Of a DNA stretch of 64,000 nucleotides, positions 31,342 to 39,533 are shown piece after piece. Both the position numbers and the translations under genes were made by a program. The first letter of the stretch is position 1; the number at the start of each line of letters is the position of its first letter. Origin of the DNA: Haloactinospora alba (GTDB lineage Bacteria; Actinomycetota; Actinomycetes; Streptosporangiales; Streptosporangiaceae); the NCBI RefSeq assembly GCF_006717075.1, contig NZ_VFQC01000001.1, forward strand, positions 434,001-498,000, read 5' to 3'. The notes beneath the pieces are model-generated. The model was not told the origin of the DNA and made no database searches. It saw only the letters and a program-made list of their open reading frames with translations.

Positions 31342-34300
31342 CGACACTGGACGCGGAGACGTTCTCCGTCTTCTACACCGCGGTGCACGGCCACGAGCCG
31401 CTGCCCTGGCAACAGGATCTGGCCCGGCGGGTGCTCGACGGGCACGGTTGGCCCGACACCATCGACGTCCCCACCGGCCTGGGCAAGACCTCCACGATCG
31501 ACATCGCCGTGTTCGCCGCGGCCGCGGACGCCCCTGAAGCACGACGCCGCGTGTTCTTCGTCGTGGACCGGCGCCTCGTCGTCGACGACGCCTACGACCA
31601 CGCCCAACGCCTGGCCGCCGCCCTCAACGACCCCGCATCCCACCCACCGGTGGTGGGTCGGGTCGCCGGGAGGCTGACCCGACCCGGGGACGACGAGCAG
31701 AGCCAGAGAGGGCTGGAGGTGGCGCGGATGCGCGGCGGCACCACCTGGTCCTGGCGGTGGGTCGAACGCCCCGACCGGCACGCCGTCGTGGTGGGAACCG
31801 TCGACCAGATCGGTTCGCGGCTCCTCATGCGCGGCTACGGGCTCAGCCCCAATCTCGCCCCCATCGACGCCGCCCTGGTGGGGACCGACAGCCTCGTCAT
31901 CTGCGACGAGGCCCACTTGTCCCGCCCCTTCCTGAGCGCTCTCGGTACCGTCACCGGCCACGCCGGCGGGTCGGGGCGCCTGGACCGCCCGAGGGTGGTG
32001 GCGATGTCAGCCACCACCCGCCGGCAGCACGATGCCCGCACCCACACCACCACCGACGCGGACGGGCAGCACCCGGTGGCCGGAGCGCGCCTGCACGCCC
32101 CCCGCGGACTCCACCTCGTCCACCCCAAGGTGCCCCCGTCCCGGTCCGGCGCGGCCGTGGTGGACCAGATCGCCGGCTGGGCCCGGGAACTCGCCCCGCC
32201 CGACTCCGGGCGGGTGGTACTCAGCGTGTGCAACACCGTCGCCCGCGCCCGCGCCGTGTTCGACGCCCTGGGGCGCGACGGCGTCGCAGAGGAGGACCGG
32301 GTGCTGCTCACCGGCCGCAGCCGACCCCTGGACCGCGAGTATGTCCTTGCGGGCAGCGCCCACCGGTTCCTGCTCGACCACCGGGACCACACGTCCAGCG
32401 GCCGCCCCTGCCACGTGGTGAGCACCCAGACGGTGGAGGTGGGAGCCAACATCGACGCTGACGCGCTCGTCACCGAGTCCGCGTCGGTGACCGCCCTCAC
32501 CCAGCGCCTGGGCCGGTTGGGCCGCGCCCCCGAACGCCGCGCCCCGGGCCGGGAGTTTCCCGCGGTGGTGGTCCACGACCCCGCCACCAGCGACGACGAC
32601 CCCGTCTACGGTCCGGCCCGCAATGCCACCTGGAACCTGCTCACCCGGCAGGCCGAACCGTTGCGCCCCACCGCGAGAACCCGTTGCGACACCGCCGACC
32701 TCCCCGCACCGGTCGACGCCTCCCCGGTGCGGCTGCGCGAGCTGCTCGCCCAGCTCAACAAGGACGAGCGGGACACGCTGGTCGGCCCCGACCCCCTGGT
32801 GCCGCAACTGTGGGAGAACACCCTGCGCGCCTGGACCAACACGTCCCCGCGGCCCCACCCCGACCCGCCGGTGGCGCCCTACCTGCACGGCCGGGACACC
32901 CGCGATCCCGACATCCAGCTCCTCTGGCGCGCCGACATCACCCGCGAGGACCTCACCACCGCCCTCACCGGGCCGGGCGACGGTGAGGAGACCTCTCCCG
33001 CTCTCTCCTCGGTCCGCCAGCGCCTGCAGGCACTACCGCCAGCCGCCGAGGAGATGCTGAACCTGCCGGTGGCGGCCGTGACCCGCTGGGCCGAGGCGCA
33101 GCAACAGCCCGACCTCGCCGACCTCGAAACCGCATCCGGCACCGCCGACGGAACCGGCGGGGACACTCCGGTGGTGCGTTACCGCGGCCGGGACGACGTC
33201 GCCGTCGTCCGCCTCGCCGCGGTGCGTCCCGGTGACGTGGTGGTGCTGCCCAGCAGCTACGGCGGATGCGACGACCACGGCTGGAACCCCGCCAGCCGCA
33301 CCCCGGTGCTGGACGTAGCCGACCTCGCCGGACGCCGCGGGCGCCCCCAGGTCCGCCTCACCCACCGCCTGCGCACGCTCCTCCCGCCCGAGTCCGAGGA
33401 GCCGGACATTCCACAGCCGCACGAGGCTCAGCGGGCACACCGCATCCTTGACGACCTGCTCGCCACCCTCGACGACCAGGACTCCGAGGATGCCGCACCC
33501 CCGACACCGGAGGACTTCGCCGCCGCGCTCACCAGCCACGACCCGCCCCGTCCCGAGGGCACCCACCTGGACCGGACCCGGCGCCTGCTGGAGAACCTGG
33601 CCCGGCTCACCACGGCCGCCCGCGACCGCCGGTTGCGCGTCTCCCCGGTCCCCGACTCCGAATCCGGGGTGGTGCTGTCCGCGAGCGCTGCCGCTCTCGC
33701 CGGCGACGACGACACCTCCTCCAGTTCCACCGCTGACACTCCGGTGGAACTGGACACTCACCAGGACGCGGTCGCCCGGCAGGCCGCCGAGTTCGCCCGC
33801 AATATCGGCCTGGACGACGGGGAGACCCACGCCGTGTGGCTGGCCGCCCGCCACCACGACCAGGGGAAACGCGACCCCCGGTTCCAGGCCATGCTGCACG
33901 GCCTGCCAGCGCACGCGCTCGGCGGGGCGCCCGTGCTGGCCAAGTCCGGGATGAACCCCGACGACCCGGCCGCGTTCCGCCATGCCCTGGCGCGTTCGGG
34001 ATACCCGCCCGGCATGCGCCACGAGGCCCTGTCAGCCCGCATCGCCGCAGCCCACCTCGAACGCGGCAACTACGACGTCGACCGCGAGCTGGTGCTGCAC
34101 CTGGTCGCCTCCCACCACGGCCGCGCCCGGCCCCTGGTCACACCGGTAACGGACCCGGACCCGGCGGCCGTCCCCGATCCGGACGGCGGAACACCGTTCA
34201 ACACCGGTGAGGTCACCGACTGGCACCAGCCCGCCCGTTTCGAGCGCCTCCAACGGAACTACGGGGTGTGGCGCCTGGCACTGCTGGAGACCGTGGTGCG

Positions 34301-35378
34301 CATGGCCGACATCTGGTGCTCGGCCGGCCACCCCGTCACCACAGCACAGCACCCGGCCATACCCCGCCTTCCCGGACCCGGAAGCCGGTCCGCGAGCACA
34401 CCCCGTCACACCGTCGAGCTTCCCGCCCTCGACGGCCGGGACCCGCTGGGTTTCCTCGCCGCCCTGGGCACGGTACGGCTGCTCACCGAACACACCGGTG
34501 GCCCCGTCGGCCTGGGGTTCGATCCCCTGCGCGCCACGGCCCATCTGTCCAGTCACCTGCCCGACCTGGATGCGGTGGCCGAAGAGCTGCACACCATCGC
34601 CGTGGGTATCGGCACCGACCACCTGCTCCCCGCGGCGCCGCCGGAGTGGCCCCCGCAGCAGTCCTCGGGATCGGGCGGGGACCCGCTCAGGGTGCCCACC
34701 CGCCGGGTTCCCGACCTCGTGCGCACCGCCACGGACACGGCCGCCGACGAGGCCCAGCAGCGGACCGTGCGGCGGTGGCTGTCGGTGATCCTCACCGACC
34801 TCGCCGAGGACAACCAAGGACGCGCGGCCCTTACTCCGTTCATGGCCCCGGCCGGGCGCCAGACCGCCGCGACCTTCTTCAAGTTCCCCTTGGAGGAGAT
34901 CCGCGCCGGCAACGAGCGGCTGTACCAGGCCCTGGCCGGGTGGCGCCGCGTCCCCGGCTACACCGGCGAGTACCTCGACCACCGCGCCATCCGCACCGCC
35001 GGGGACCTCCCCAGCGGGGAGTCCACACCGGCGGGGGTGCCCGGCGCCACCTGGTTGGCGACCCACGCCCTTCCCCTGTTGGGCCTGACCGGGGACGCGC
35101 GCGGGCCCGTGGCAACCCTGTGGTACCGGCTGCGCCGGCAGCGGGTGATGGTGTGGCCGGTGTGGCAGCAGACGCTCGACGAGCCCGCGATACGCGCGCT
35201 GTTGGGGCATCCGGGAGTGCGTCCCCGGGCGGATACTGACAGTTCCGGCGAGGTGGTGGTGCGACGCGCGAACATGGCGCCGTTGGGGGTGATGACCGTG
35301 GGCGCGGCGCAGCGCCGCCCGGTTCCGGGTGGTAAGTCGGCGGGGCCGTTGGTGCCTGTGTCGGTGCGGGTGGTGTGA
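31338..35378 (+). CDS. cas3: Cas3 helicase-nuclease of type I-G with C-terminal extension
   Basis: 1346 residues from GTG at 31338, overlapping the csb2 stop, with GGGGAGG four bases upstream. The helicase comes first: Walker A VPTGLGKTST near 44-53, DEAH box in LVICDEAHLSRPF near 190, and QRLGRLGRAPER in the second RecA domain. The HD nuclease follows, with LAARHHDQGKRDPRF near 835-850 and LVASHHGRARP. This helicase-HD order is the type I-U/I-G arrangement. From about residue 1025 there is a further 320-residue domain beginning DGRDPLGFLAALGTVRLLTE; I take it as the Csx17/Cas8-like or Cas3-extension domain, fused here. No separate large-subunit gene exists in the operon. Confidence 0.9.
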   Translation: MTTLDAETFSVFYTAVHGHEPLPWQQDLARRVLDGHGWPDTIDVPTGLGKTSTIDIAVFAAAADAPEARRRVFFVVDRRLVVDDAYDHAQRLAAALNDPASHPPVVGRVAGRLTRPGDDEQSQRGLEVARMRGGTTWSWRWVERPDRHAVVVGTVDQIGSRLLMRGYGLSPNLAPIDAALVGTDSLVICDEAHLSRPFLSALGTVTGHAGGSGRLDRPRVVAMSATTRRQHDARTHTTTDADGQHPVAGARLHAPRGLHLVHPKVPPSRSGAAVVDQIAGWARELAPPDSGRVVLSVCNTVARARAVFDALGRDGVAEEDRVLLTGRSRPLDREYVLAGSAHRFLLDHRDHTSSGRPCHVVSTQTVEVGANIDADALVTESASVTALTQRLGRLGRAPERRAPGREFPAVVVHDPATSDDDPVYGPARNATWNLLTRQAEPLRPTARTRCDTADLPAPVDASPVRLRELLAQLNKDERDTLVGPDPLVPQLWENTLRAWTNTSPRPHPDPPVAPYLHGRDTRDPDIQLLWRADITREDLTTALTGPGDGEETSPALSSVRQRLQALPPAAEEMLNLPVAAVTRWAEAQQQPDLADLETASGTADGTGGDTPVVRYRGRDDVAVVRLAAVRPGDVVVLPSSYGGCDDHGWNPASRTPVLDVADLAGRRGRPQVRLTHRLRTLLPPESEEPDIPQPHEAQRAHRILDDLLATLDDQDSEDAAPPTPEDFAAALTSHDPPRPEGTHLDRTRRLLENLARLTTAARDRRLRVSPVPDSESGVVLSASAAALAGDDDTSSSSTADTPVELDTHQDAVARQAAEFARNIGLDDGETHAVWLAARHHDQGKRDPRFQAMLHGLPAHALGGAPVLAKSGMNPDDPAAFRHALARSGYPPGMRHEALSARIAAAHLERGNYDVDRELVLHLVASHHGRARPLVTPVTDPDPAAVPDPDGGTPFNTGEVTDWHQPARFERLQRNYGVWRLALLETVVRMADIWCSAGHPVTTAQHPAIPRLPGPGSRSASTPRHTVELPALDGRDPLGFLAALGTVRLLTEHTGGPVGLGFDPLRATAHLSSHLPDLDAVAEELHTIAVGIGTDHLLPAAPPEWPPQQSSGSGGDPLRVPTRRVPDLVRTATDTAADEAQQRTVRRWLSVILTDLAEDNQGRAALTPFMAPAGRQTAATFFKFPLEEIRAGNERLYQALAGWRRVPGYTGEYLDHRAIRTAGDLPSGESTPAGVPGATWLATHALPLLGLTGDARGPVATLWYRLRRQRVMVWPVWQQTLDEPAIRALLGHPGVRPRADTDSSGEVVVRRANMAPLGVMTVGAAQRRPVPGGKSAGPLVPVSVRVV

Positions 35379-35558
35379 GTATGGTGGTGGTCTGTTGTGG
35401 ATGGTGTGGGAGGTGCGGGTGTGACAGTGCCGCGAACCGGGAGTGGTCATCGGTTCCCGGGGAGGTTCCCAAGCACAATCTGGGGCAAAACGGTCAGAGA
35501 TGTGGAGTGTAGAGGCTGTCTTTCGGCCCCTTACTTGCGTTTTCCCTGGTCATCTGCC
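35379..35558 (+). promoter_or_regulatory. CRISPR leader
   Basis: 180 bp between the cas3 stop and the first repeat. The end nearest the array is less GC-rich (35475-35558). The array is read from here, as shown by the degenerate repeat at the far end. No clear -35/-10 pair can be fixed. Confidence 0.6.
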
Positions 35559-36756
35559 GTATCCACGGCCTCTCGAAGGCCGTCACCGTTGAAGGATCGT
35601 GTCAAAATGCATAATGACAAGGCCGACTAGTATCCACGGCCTCTCGAAGGCCGTCACCGTTGAAGGCGGCTGGCACGCACAATGGTCATGCGCCCGGAAG
35701 TATCCACGGCCTCTCGAAGGCCGTCACCGTTGAAGGCCGCCGTTGAAGTCGAGCCCGAAGATGAGGGTGTCGTATCCACGGCCTCTCGAAGGCCGTCACC
35801 GTTGAAGGCGCTGGAGCCGTTGGCATTGGCGTCCCTTCGTTCTCATCGTGTATCCACGGCCTCTCGAAGGCCGTCACCGTTGAAGGCCGGGGGTCTGCAT
35901 GAGCTGCATGTAGTCCACGACGTATCCACGGCCTCTCGAAGGCCGTCACCGTTGAAGGGGTGGGGCGCCTGCTCCGTGGTGTCATGGTGTCGCGTATCCA
36001 CGGCCTCTCGAAGGCCGTCACCGTTGAAGGGAGGTCCACACCGACGACCACACCAACCAGGCCGGTGTATCCACGGCCTCTCGAAGGCCGTCACCGTTGA
36101 AGGTCCTCTATGTCGGTGTTACTGGCGTCGTCGCATCGTATCCACGGCCTCTCGAAGGCCGTCACCGTTGAAGGTAGCCCGCGCGCTTAAAGTCGCGGAA
36201 CAGCGGGAGTATCCACGGCCTCTCGAAGGCCGTCACCGTTGAAGGATCCCGGGGCTGCTGAGCGGGTCGCTGAGCCTCGTATCCACGGCCTCTCGAAGGC
36301 CGTCACCGTTGAAGGGGCAAGGACGAAGCGAATCTCGCCCTCATGACGTCCAGTATCCACGGCCTCTCGAAGGCCGTCACCGTTGAAGGGTCGAAGCCAA
36401 CCGGAATCCTGCAGGATTCCACGGAAGGTATCCACGGCCTCTCGAAGGCCGTCACCGTTGAAGGTACCGCACCACCAACGACCAGCTCGCCGAGGCCGCC
36501 GTATCCACGGCCTCTCGAAGGCCGTCACCGTTGAAGGGCCAAGGCTCCGGGCGACGCCGTCGACGACGGCGACGTATCCACGGCCTCTCGAAGGCCGTCA
36601 CCGTTGAAGGTCGACCACTGTCGGCCGTCCGATCAGCAACAAACGCGGTATCCACGGCCTCTCGAAGGCCGTCACCGTTGAAGGCGCTCGACCTGCGACG
36701 CGACACGGACCGGGAACTAGTATCTATGGCTCCTCGCGGGCCGTCTCCGTTGGGAG
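35559..36756 (+). CRISPR. CRISPR array: 17 repeats, 16 spacers
   Basis: The 37-bp repeat starts GTATCCACGGCCTCTCG and ends AAGGCCGTCACCGTTGAAGG; its ACGGCCT/AGGCCGT arms form a 7-bp hairpin. Repeats start at 35559, 35630, 35700, 35772, 35850, 35922, 35994, 36067, 36138, 36209, 36279, 36353, 36428, 36501, 36574 and 36648 and appear identical. The seventeenth, at 36720-36756, is degenerate (begins GTATCTATGGC), marking the leader-distal end. Spacers are 33-41 bp, mostly 33-37. The reverse complement of spacer 5 (35887-35921) encodes VVDYMQLMQTP, matching the Walker B region of DnaB-type helicases. Confidence 0.98.
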
Positions 36757-36810
36757 CTCCGCGCGGCCGTGCCGCGGGCAGTGCTGGCGCGGGGACCGGA
36801 AAGGGTCTTG

Positions 36811-36884
36811 TGGGGCCGGCGGGATTCGAACCCGCACTGTACAGGTCCTAAGCCTGCCGCCTCCTGCCGTTGGGCTACGGCCCC
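36811..36884 (-). tRNA. tRNA with UAG (Leu) anticodon and a short variable loop
   Basis: 74 nt on the minus strand. Acceptor arms GGGGCCG and CGGCCCC pair perfectly; the T arm is GCGGG-TTCGAAT-CCCGC; the anticodon arm is GCAGG-CTTAGGA-CCTGT, giving anticodon TAG, which reads CUA. U33 and G37 are as expected for a CUN-reading tRNA. The variable loop is only 5 nt (ACAGT), although bacterial tRNA-Leu normally has a long variable arm. The D arm pairs weakly (GCC/GGC). CCA is not encoded. The gene lies 54 bp after the CRISPR array. Confidence 0.85.
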
Positions 36885-36952
36885 GGGGTCACACCGTCAC
36901 CGTACCCGCGTGCGCGGGGCCGGTGAGGCTGTTGGGTGTGACAATGACAGTT

Positions 36953-36982
36953 CGGGCCGGGAACCGCAAATTCCCCGGCCCG
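36953..36982 (-). terminator. Hairpin terminator of bcp
   Basis: Inverted repeat CGGGCCGGGAA (36953-36963) with TTCCCCGGCCCG (36971-36982), one bulged base, 15 bp downstream of the bcp stop on the minus strand. Confidence 0.65.
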
Positions 36983-36997
36983 GGAGCTGGTGGGCTG

Positions 36998-37480
36998 TCA
37001 CAGGCCGAGGTCGCGCTTCACCCGGTCCACGTGGCCGGTGGCCTTCACGTTGTAGAGCGCCTTCTCCACAGTGAGGTCGGCACCGACGACGAAGGTGGAG
37101 CGGATGACGCCCTCGACGATCTTGCCGTAGTTGTTCTTCTCGCCGAACGCCCCGTAGGAGCGCATGACCTCCTTGTCGGGGTCGGCGAGCAGCGGGAACG
37201 TCAGCCCCTCCTTGTCCCGGAACTGGGCGAGCTTGTCGGTGGTGTCCGGGGAGATGCCCAGGACGGTCAGCCCGGCGTCCTCGAAGTCGCGCAGGTTGTC
37301 CCGGAAGTCGCAGGCTTCGGTCGTGCACCCGGGCGTCATGGCCGCGGGGTAGAAGTACAGCACGACGCGCTTCCCGCCGTCCGCGACGACCTTGCTGAGC
37401 GTGACGGGGGAGCCGTCGGCGCTGTCCAGCGTGAAGTCGGGGGCGGTGTCGCCGGTGTTCAGACGGGTGGCTTCGCTCAC
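36998..37480 (-). CDS. bcp: Thioredoxin-dependent peroxiredoxin Bcp
   Basis: 160-residue peroxiredoxin Q that reduces hydrogen and organic peroxides using thioredoxin. The active-site loop FYPAAMTPGCTTEACDFR has peroxidatic Cys52 and resolving Cys57 in the CxxxxC spacing of atypical 2-Cys Bcp proteins. Residues 95-130 (LADPDKEVMRSYGAFGEK and IRSTFVVGADLTV) are family-typical. It is cytoplasmic and followed by its own hairpin, so monocistronic. Confidence 0.95.
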   Translation of the reverse strand: MSEATRLNTGDTAPDFTLDSADGSPVTLSKVVADGGKRVVLYFYPAAMTPGCTTEACDFRDNLRDFEDAGLTVLGISPDTTDKLAQFRDKEGLTFPLLADPDKEVMRSYGAFGEKNNYGKIVEGVIRSTFVVGADLTVEKALYNVKATGHVDRVKRDLGL

Positions 37481-37855
37481 GGGTCTCCTCCACGGGAACG
37501 GGTGGAACGCGGTCGGGACCGCCGTTCCAGGTTAGACGGTGCGTAGCGGTGCCGTGTCCCGGGTAGGGCGCCACATCGGGGATGGTGGTTACCGGCCCTC
37601 CCGTGTTCGGGCCACCAGCACGCCGGTTGCCGAGTGGTCTTTGCCCAGGTACGAATGGTGACCGTTTTATCCGCTACGTAGGCGTACGGTTTAATGATCA
37701 CTTATTGTTGGCCGGACTCGTACGCTTGGTGCGATTCCTGCGGGGCGGCGCTTCATGCGTAGACTCATGCGGCACACCCCCCCGGTCGTCGGCGCTGCGG
37801 GTCGACACCGCAGGACCGGAGCACATCCGCTTCGCGTTTGGGAGTTGAGACCACG
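37481..37855. other. Divergent intergenic region between bcp and the phosphatidyltransferase
   Basis: 375 bp, no gene seen. An AT-richer patch at 37655-37710 is the likely promoter zone of the rightward gene. No clear operator. Confidence 0.4.
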
Positions 37856-38917
37856 ATGTCTGGTTTTACCTTGGAGGAGGTCCGGGAGCGCACGTGTCGG
37901 ACCCGCGACTCCTGGTGGACGGTGGGAATGGTCGACCCCATCGCCGTCCGCCTGGTGCGGCTGGTGGCGAACCGCACGCGGATCACCCCCAACCAGCTCA
38001 CCGTGGCGATCCTGTTCCTGGGGCTGGGAGCGGCGGTCTGCTTCGCCCTGGGCACGTGGCCGTTCCTCATCGCCGGTGCCGTGCTGTACTACCTGTGCTT
38101 CCTGCTGGACTGCACGGACGGCAAACTGGCCCGGCTCACCGACCAGGAGAGCCTGTTCGGCGCGTGGATGGACTACGTGTTCGACCGGTTCCGGGTACTG
38201 GTGTGCGCGATCGCGCTCATGGGCGGCCAGTACGTGCTGACCGACGAGGTCGTGTTCGTGTGGCTGGCCCTGGCGGTGGTGTTCGTGGACATGCTGCGTT
38301 ACCTCAACGCCCTGCAGGTGTACAAGATGCGCCGGGAGATGCGTTCGCACATCGCCGGGGTGCTGGAACGCGCGCGGGCGACGCTGTCCACGCTGGAACT
38401 CCCCGACACCGCCCCCGAGGGGGAGGATCCCCCGATGAGCGACCAGGGGGAGCAGGCGGTGCTGCGCCACGGGATATCGGTCCTGGAACAGATTCTGCGC
38501 ACCCACACGGAGAAGGAGGAGAGCGGAACCCGCCGCGCCGGCAAGCATCCCGAGGTGGAGCTGCCCAACGTGGACCTGCACCAGGAGTTCCGTTCCCGTT
38601 TCCCGTGGTACCAGCGGATCTGGGACGCGCTGCGGGAGCGCCGCGTCCGCACCCACCTGGTGAGCGGGATCGAGTTCCAGATGGCGGTGTTCATCGCGGC
38701 GCCGCTGGCGGGAGCGTTGGCGGGCGCCGCCATCGGGTGGATCACTGTCGTCGCCGGCGGTTTGCTGCTCGCGTTCGAGACCGCGATCGTCTATAAACTG
38801 TGGTTGTCTACACAGGATTTCTTCCGGGTTGTGGACGGAATCGACGGTGCGTTGAGCTTCACGCGCCCAGCCGAGGACATGGCCGGCGACCCCGCGCGCA
38901 CCACGGGCACGGCCTAG
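37856..38917 (+). CDS. CDP-alcohol phosphatidyltransferase family membrane protein
   Basis: 353 residues from ATG at 37856 (a TTG six codons upstream is less likely). The catalytic signature D-x2-DG-x2-AR-x8-G-x3-D-x3-D is complete: DCTDGKLAR starts at residue 85 and ends with D106 and D110. Hydrophobic helices occur at about 46-82, 115-150 and 285-330, with a soluble insert between about 165 and 270 that is longer than in PgsA-type enzymes. It should join a CDP-activated alcohol or lipid to a second alcohol in phospholipid or polyol-phosphate synthesis. Substrate not visible. Confidence 0.85.
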   Translation: MSGFTLEEVRERTCRTRDSWWTVGMVDPIAVRLVRLVANRTRITPNQLTVAILFLGLGAAVCFALGTWPFLIAGAVLYYLCFLLDCTDGKLARLTDQESLFGAWMDYVFDRFRVLVCAIALMGGQYVLTDEVVFVWLALAVVFVDMLRYLNALQVYKMRREMRSHIAGVLERARATLSTLELPDTAPEGEDPPMSDQGEQAVLRHGISVLEQILRTHTEKEESGTRRAGKHPEVELPNVDLHQEFRSRFPWYQRIWDALRERRVRTHLVSGIEFQMAVFIAAPLAGALAGAAIGWITVVAGGLLLAFETAIVYKLWLSTQDFFRVVDGIDGALSFTRPAEDMAGDPARTTGTA

Positions 38918-39106
38918 CCGGGCCCGTACGGGGCCACAACCCCGGCCCTGCCGGGTGGGCGGCCGGGCATCCGACGTTACTGTGAAGTAGCGCACCGACC
39001 GCACGTACACCCGTCCGCTGCGACGCGGCGGCGGACACACCCACACCGCCAGGAAGGAGAAGGGCGCCTCCTCCCCGCCGGCGGCGGGGCCGCGCCCGAA
39101 CACGCG

Positions 39107-39508
39107 ATGGAGGAACGCGACCCCGCCGGGAAACCCCGGAACCCGGACAGTGTGCAGGCGGAGATCGAGCAGGCGCAGCGGCGCCTGGCATGGAGCCTGG
39201 ACGAGTTGGCCGACCGCGCCAAACCGCGCAACGTCGCCCAGCGGAGTTGGCAGCGGGTGCGCGGCACCGGCGAGTACCTCGTCGATGAGGCGCGCGCTCT
39301 GGTGCTGGGGGACGGCACGGTGCGCAGGGAGAGCCACGTCGTCGACCCCCCGGAAGGCAGCATCCGGGTGAAGGGCGAGGACGACGTGGTCTCCACCTAC
39401 GTCTCCCGCGGCCAGCTCCCCCCGGAGGTGCTCCTGCTGGGCGCCGGTGTGGGCCTGGCGGTGGCGGTCGGCCTGGTGGGCGTCTGGCGGCGCAGGCGCA
39501 GCAGCTGA
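39107..39508 (+). CDS. DUF3618 family membrane protein
   Basis: 133 residues. The N-terminal part, NPDSVQAEIEQAQRRLAWSL followed by DELADRAKPRNVAQRS, is the DUF3618 signature, and a single C-terminal transmembrane helix VLLLGAGVGLAVAVGLVGVW ends in a basic RRRRSS tail. Actinobacterial members of this family are small tail-anchored proteins of unknown function, often near membrane or stress genes. Here the upstream gene is the phosphatidyltransferase, 189 bp away. Confidence 0.82.
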   Translation: MEERDPAGKPRNPDSVQAEIEQAQRRLAWSLDELADRAKPRNVAQRSWQRVRGTGEYLVDEARALVLGDGTVRRESHVVDPPEGSIRVKGEDDVVSTYVSRGQLPPEVLLLGAGVGLAVAVGLVGVWRRRRSS

Positions 39509-39533
39509 CCGCGCGCGTGCCCCGCGCCGCTCC

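Noticed and set aside
35682-36607. Open frames of 60-190 codons across 35.6-36.7 kb on both strands
   Set aside because: They are translations of the CRISPR repeats (recurring STASRRPSPLK and FNGDGLREAVDT), not genes.
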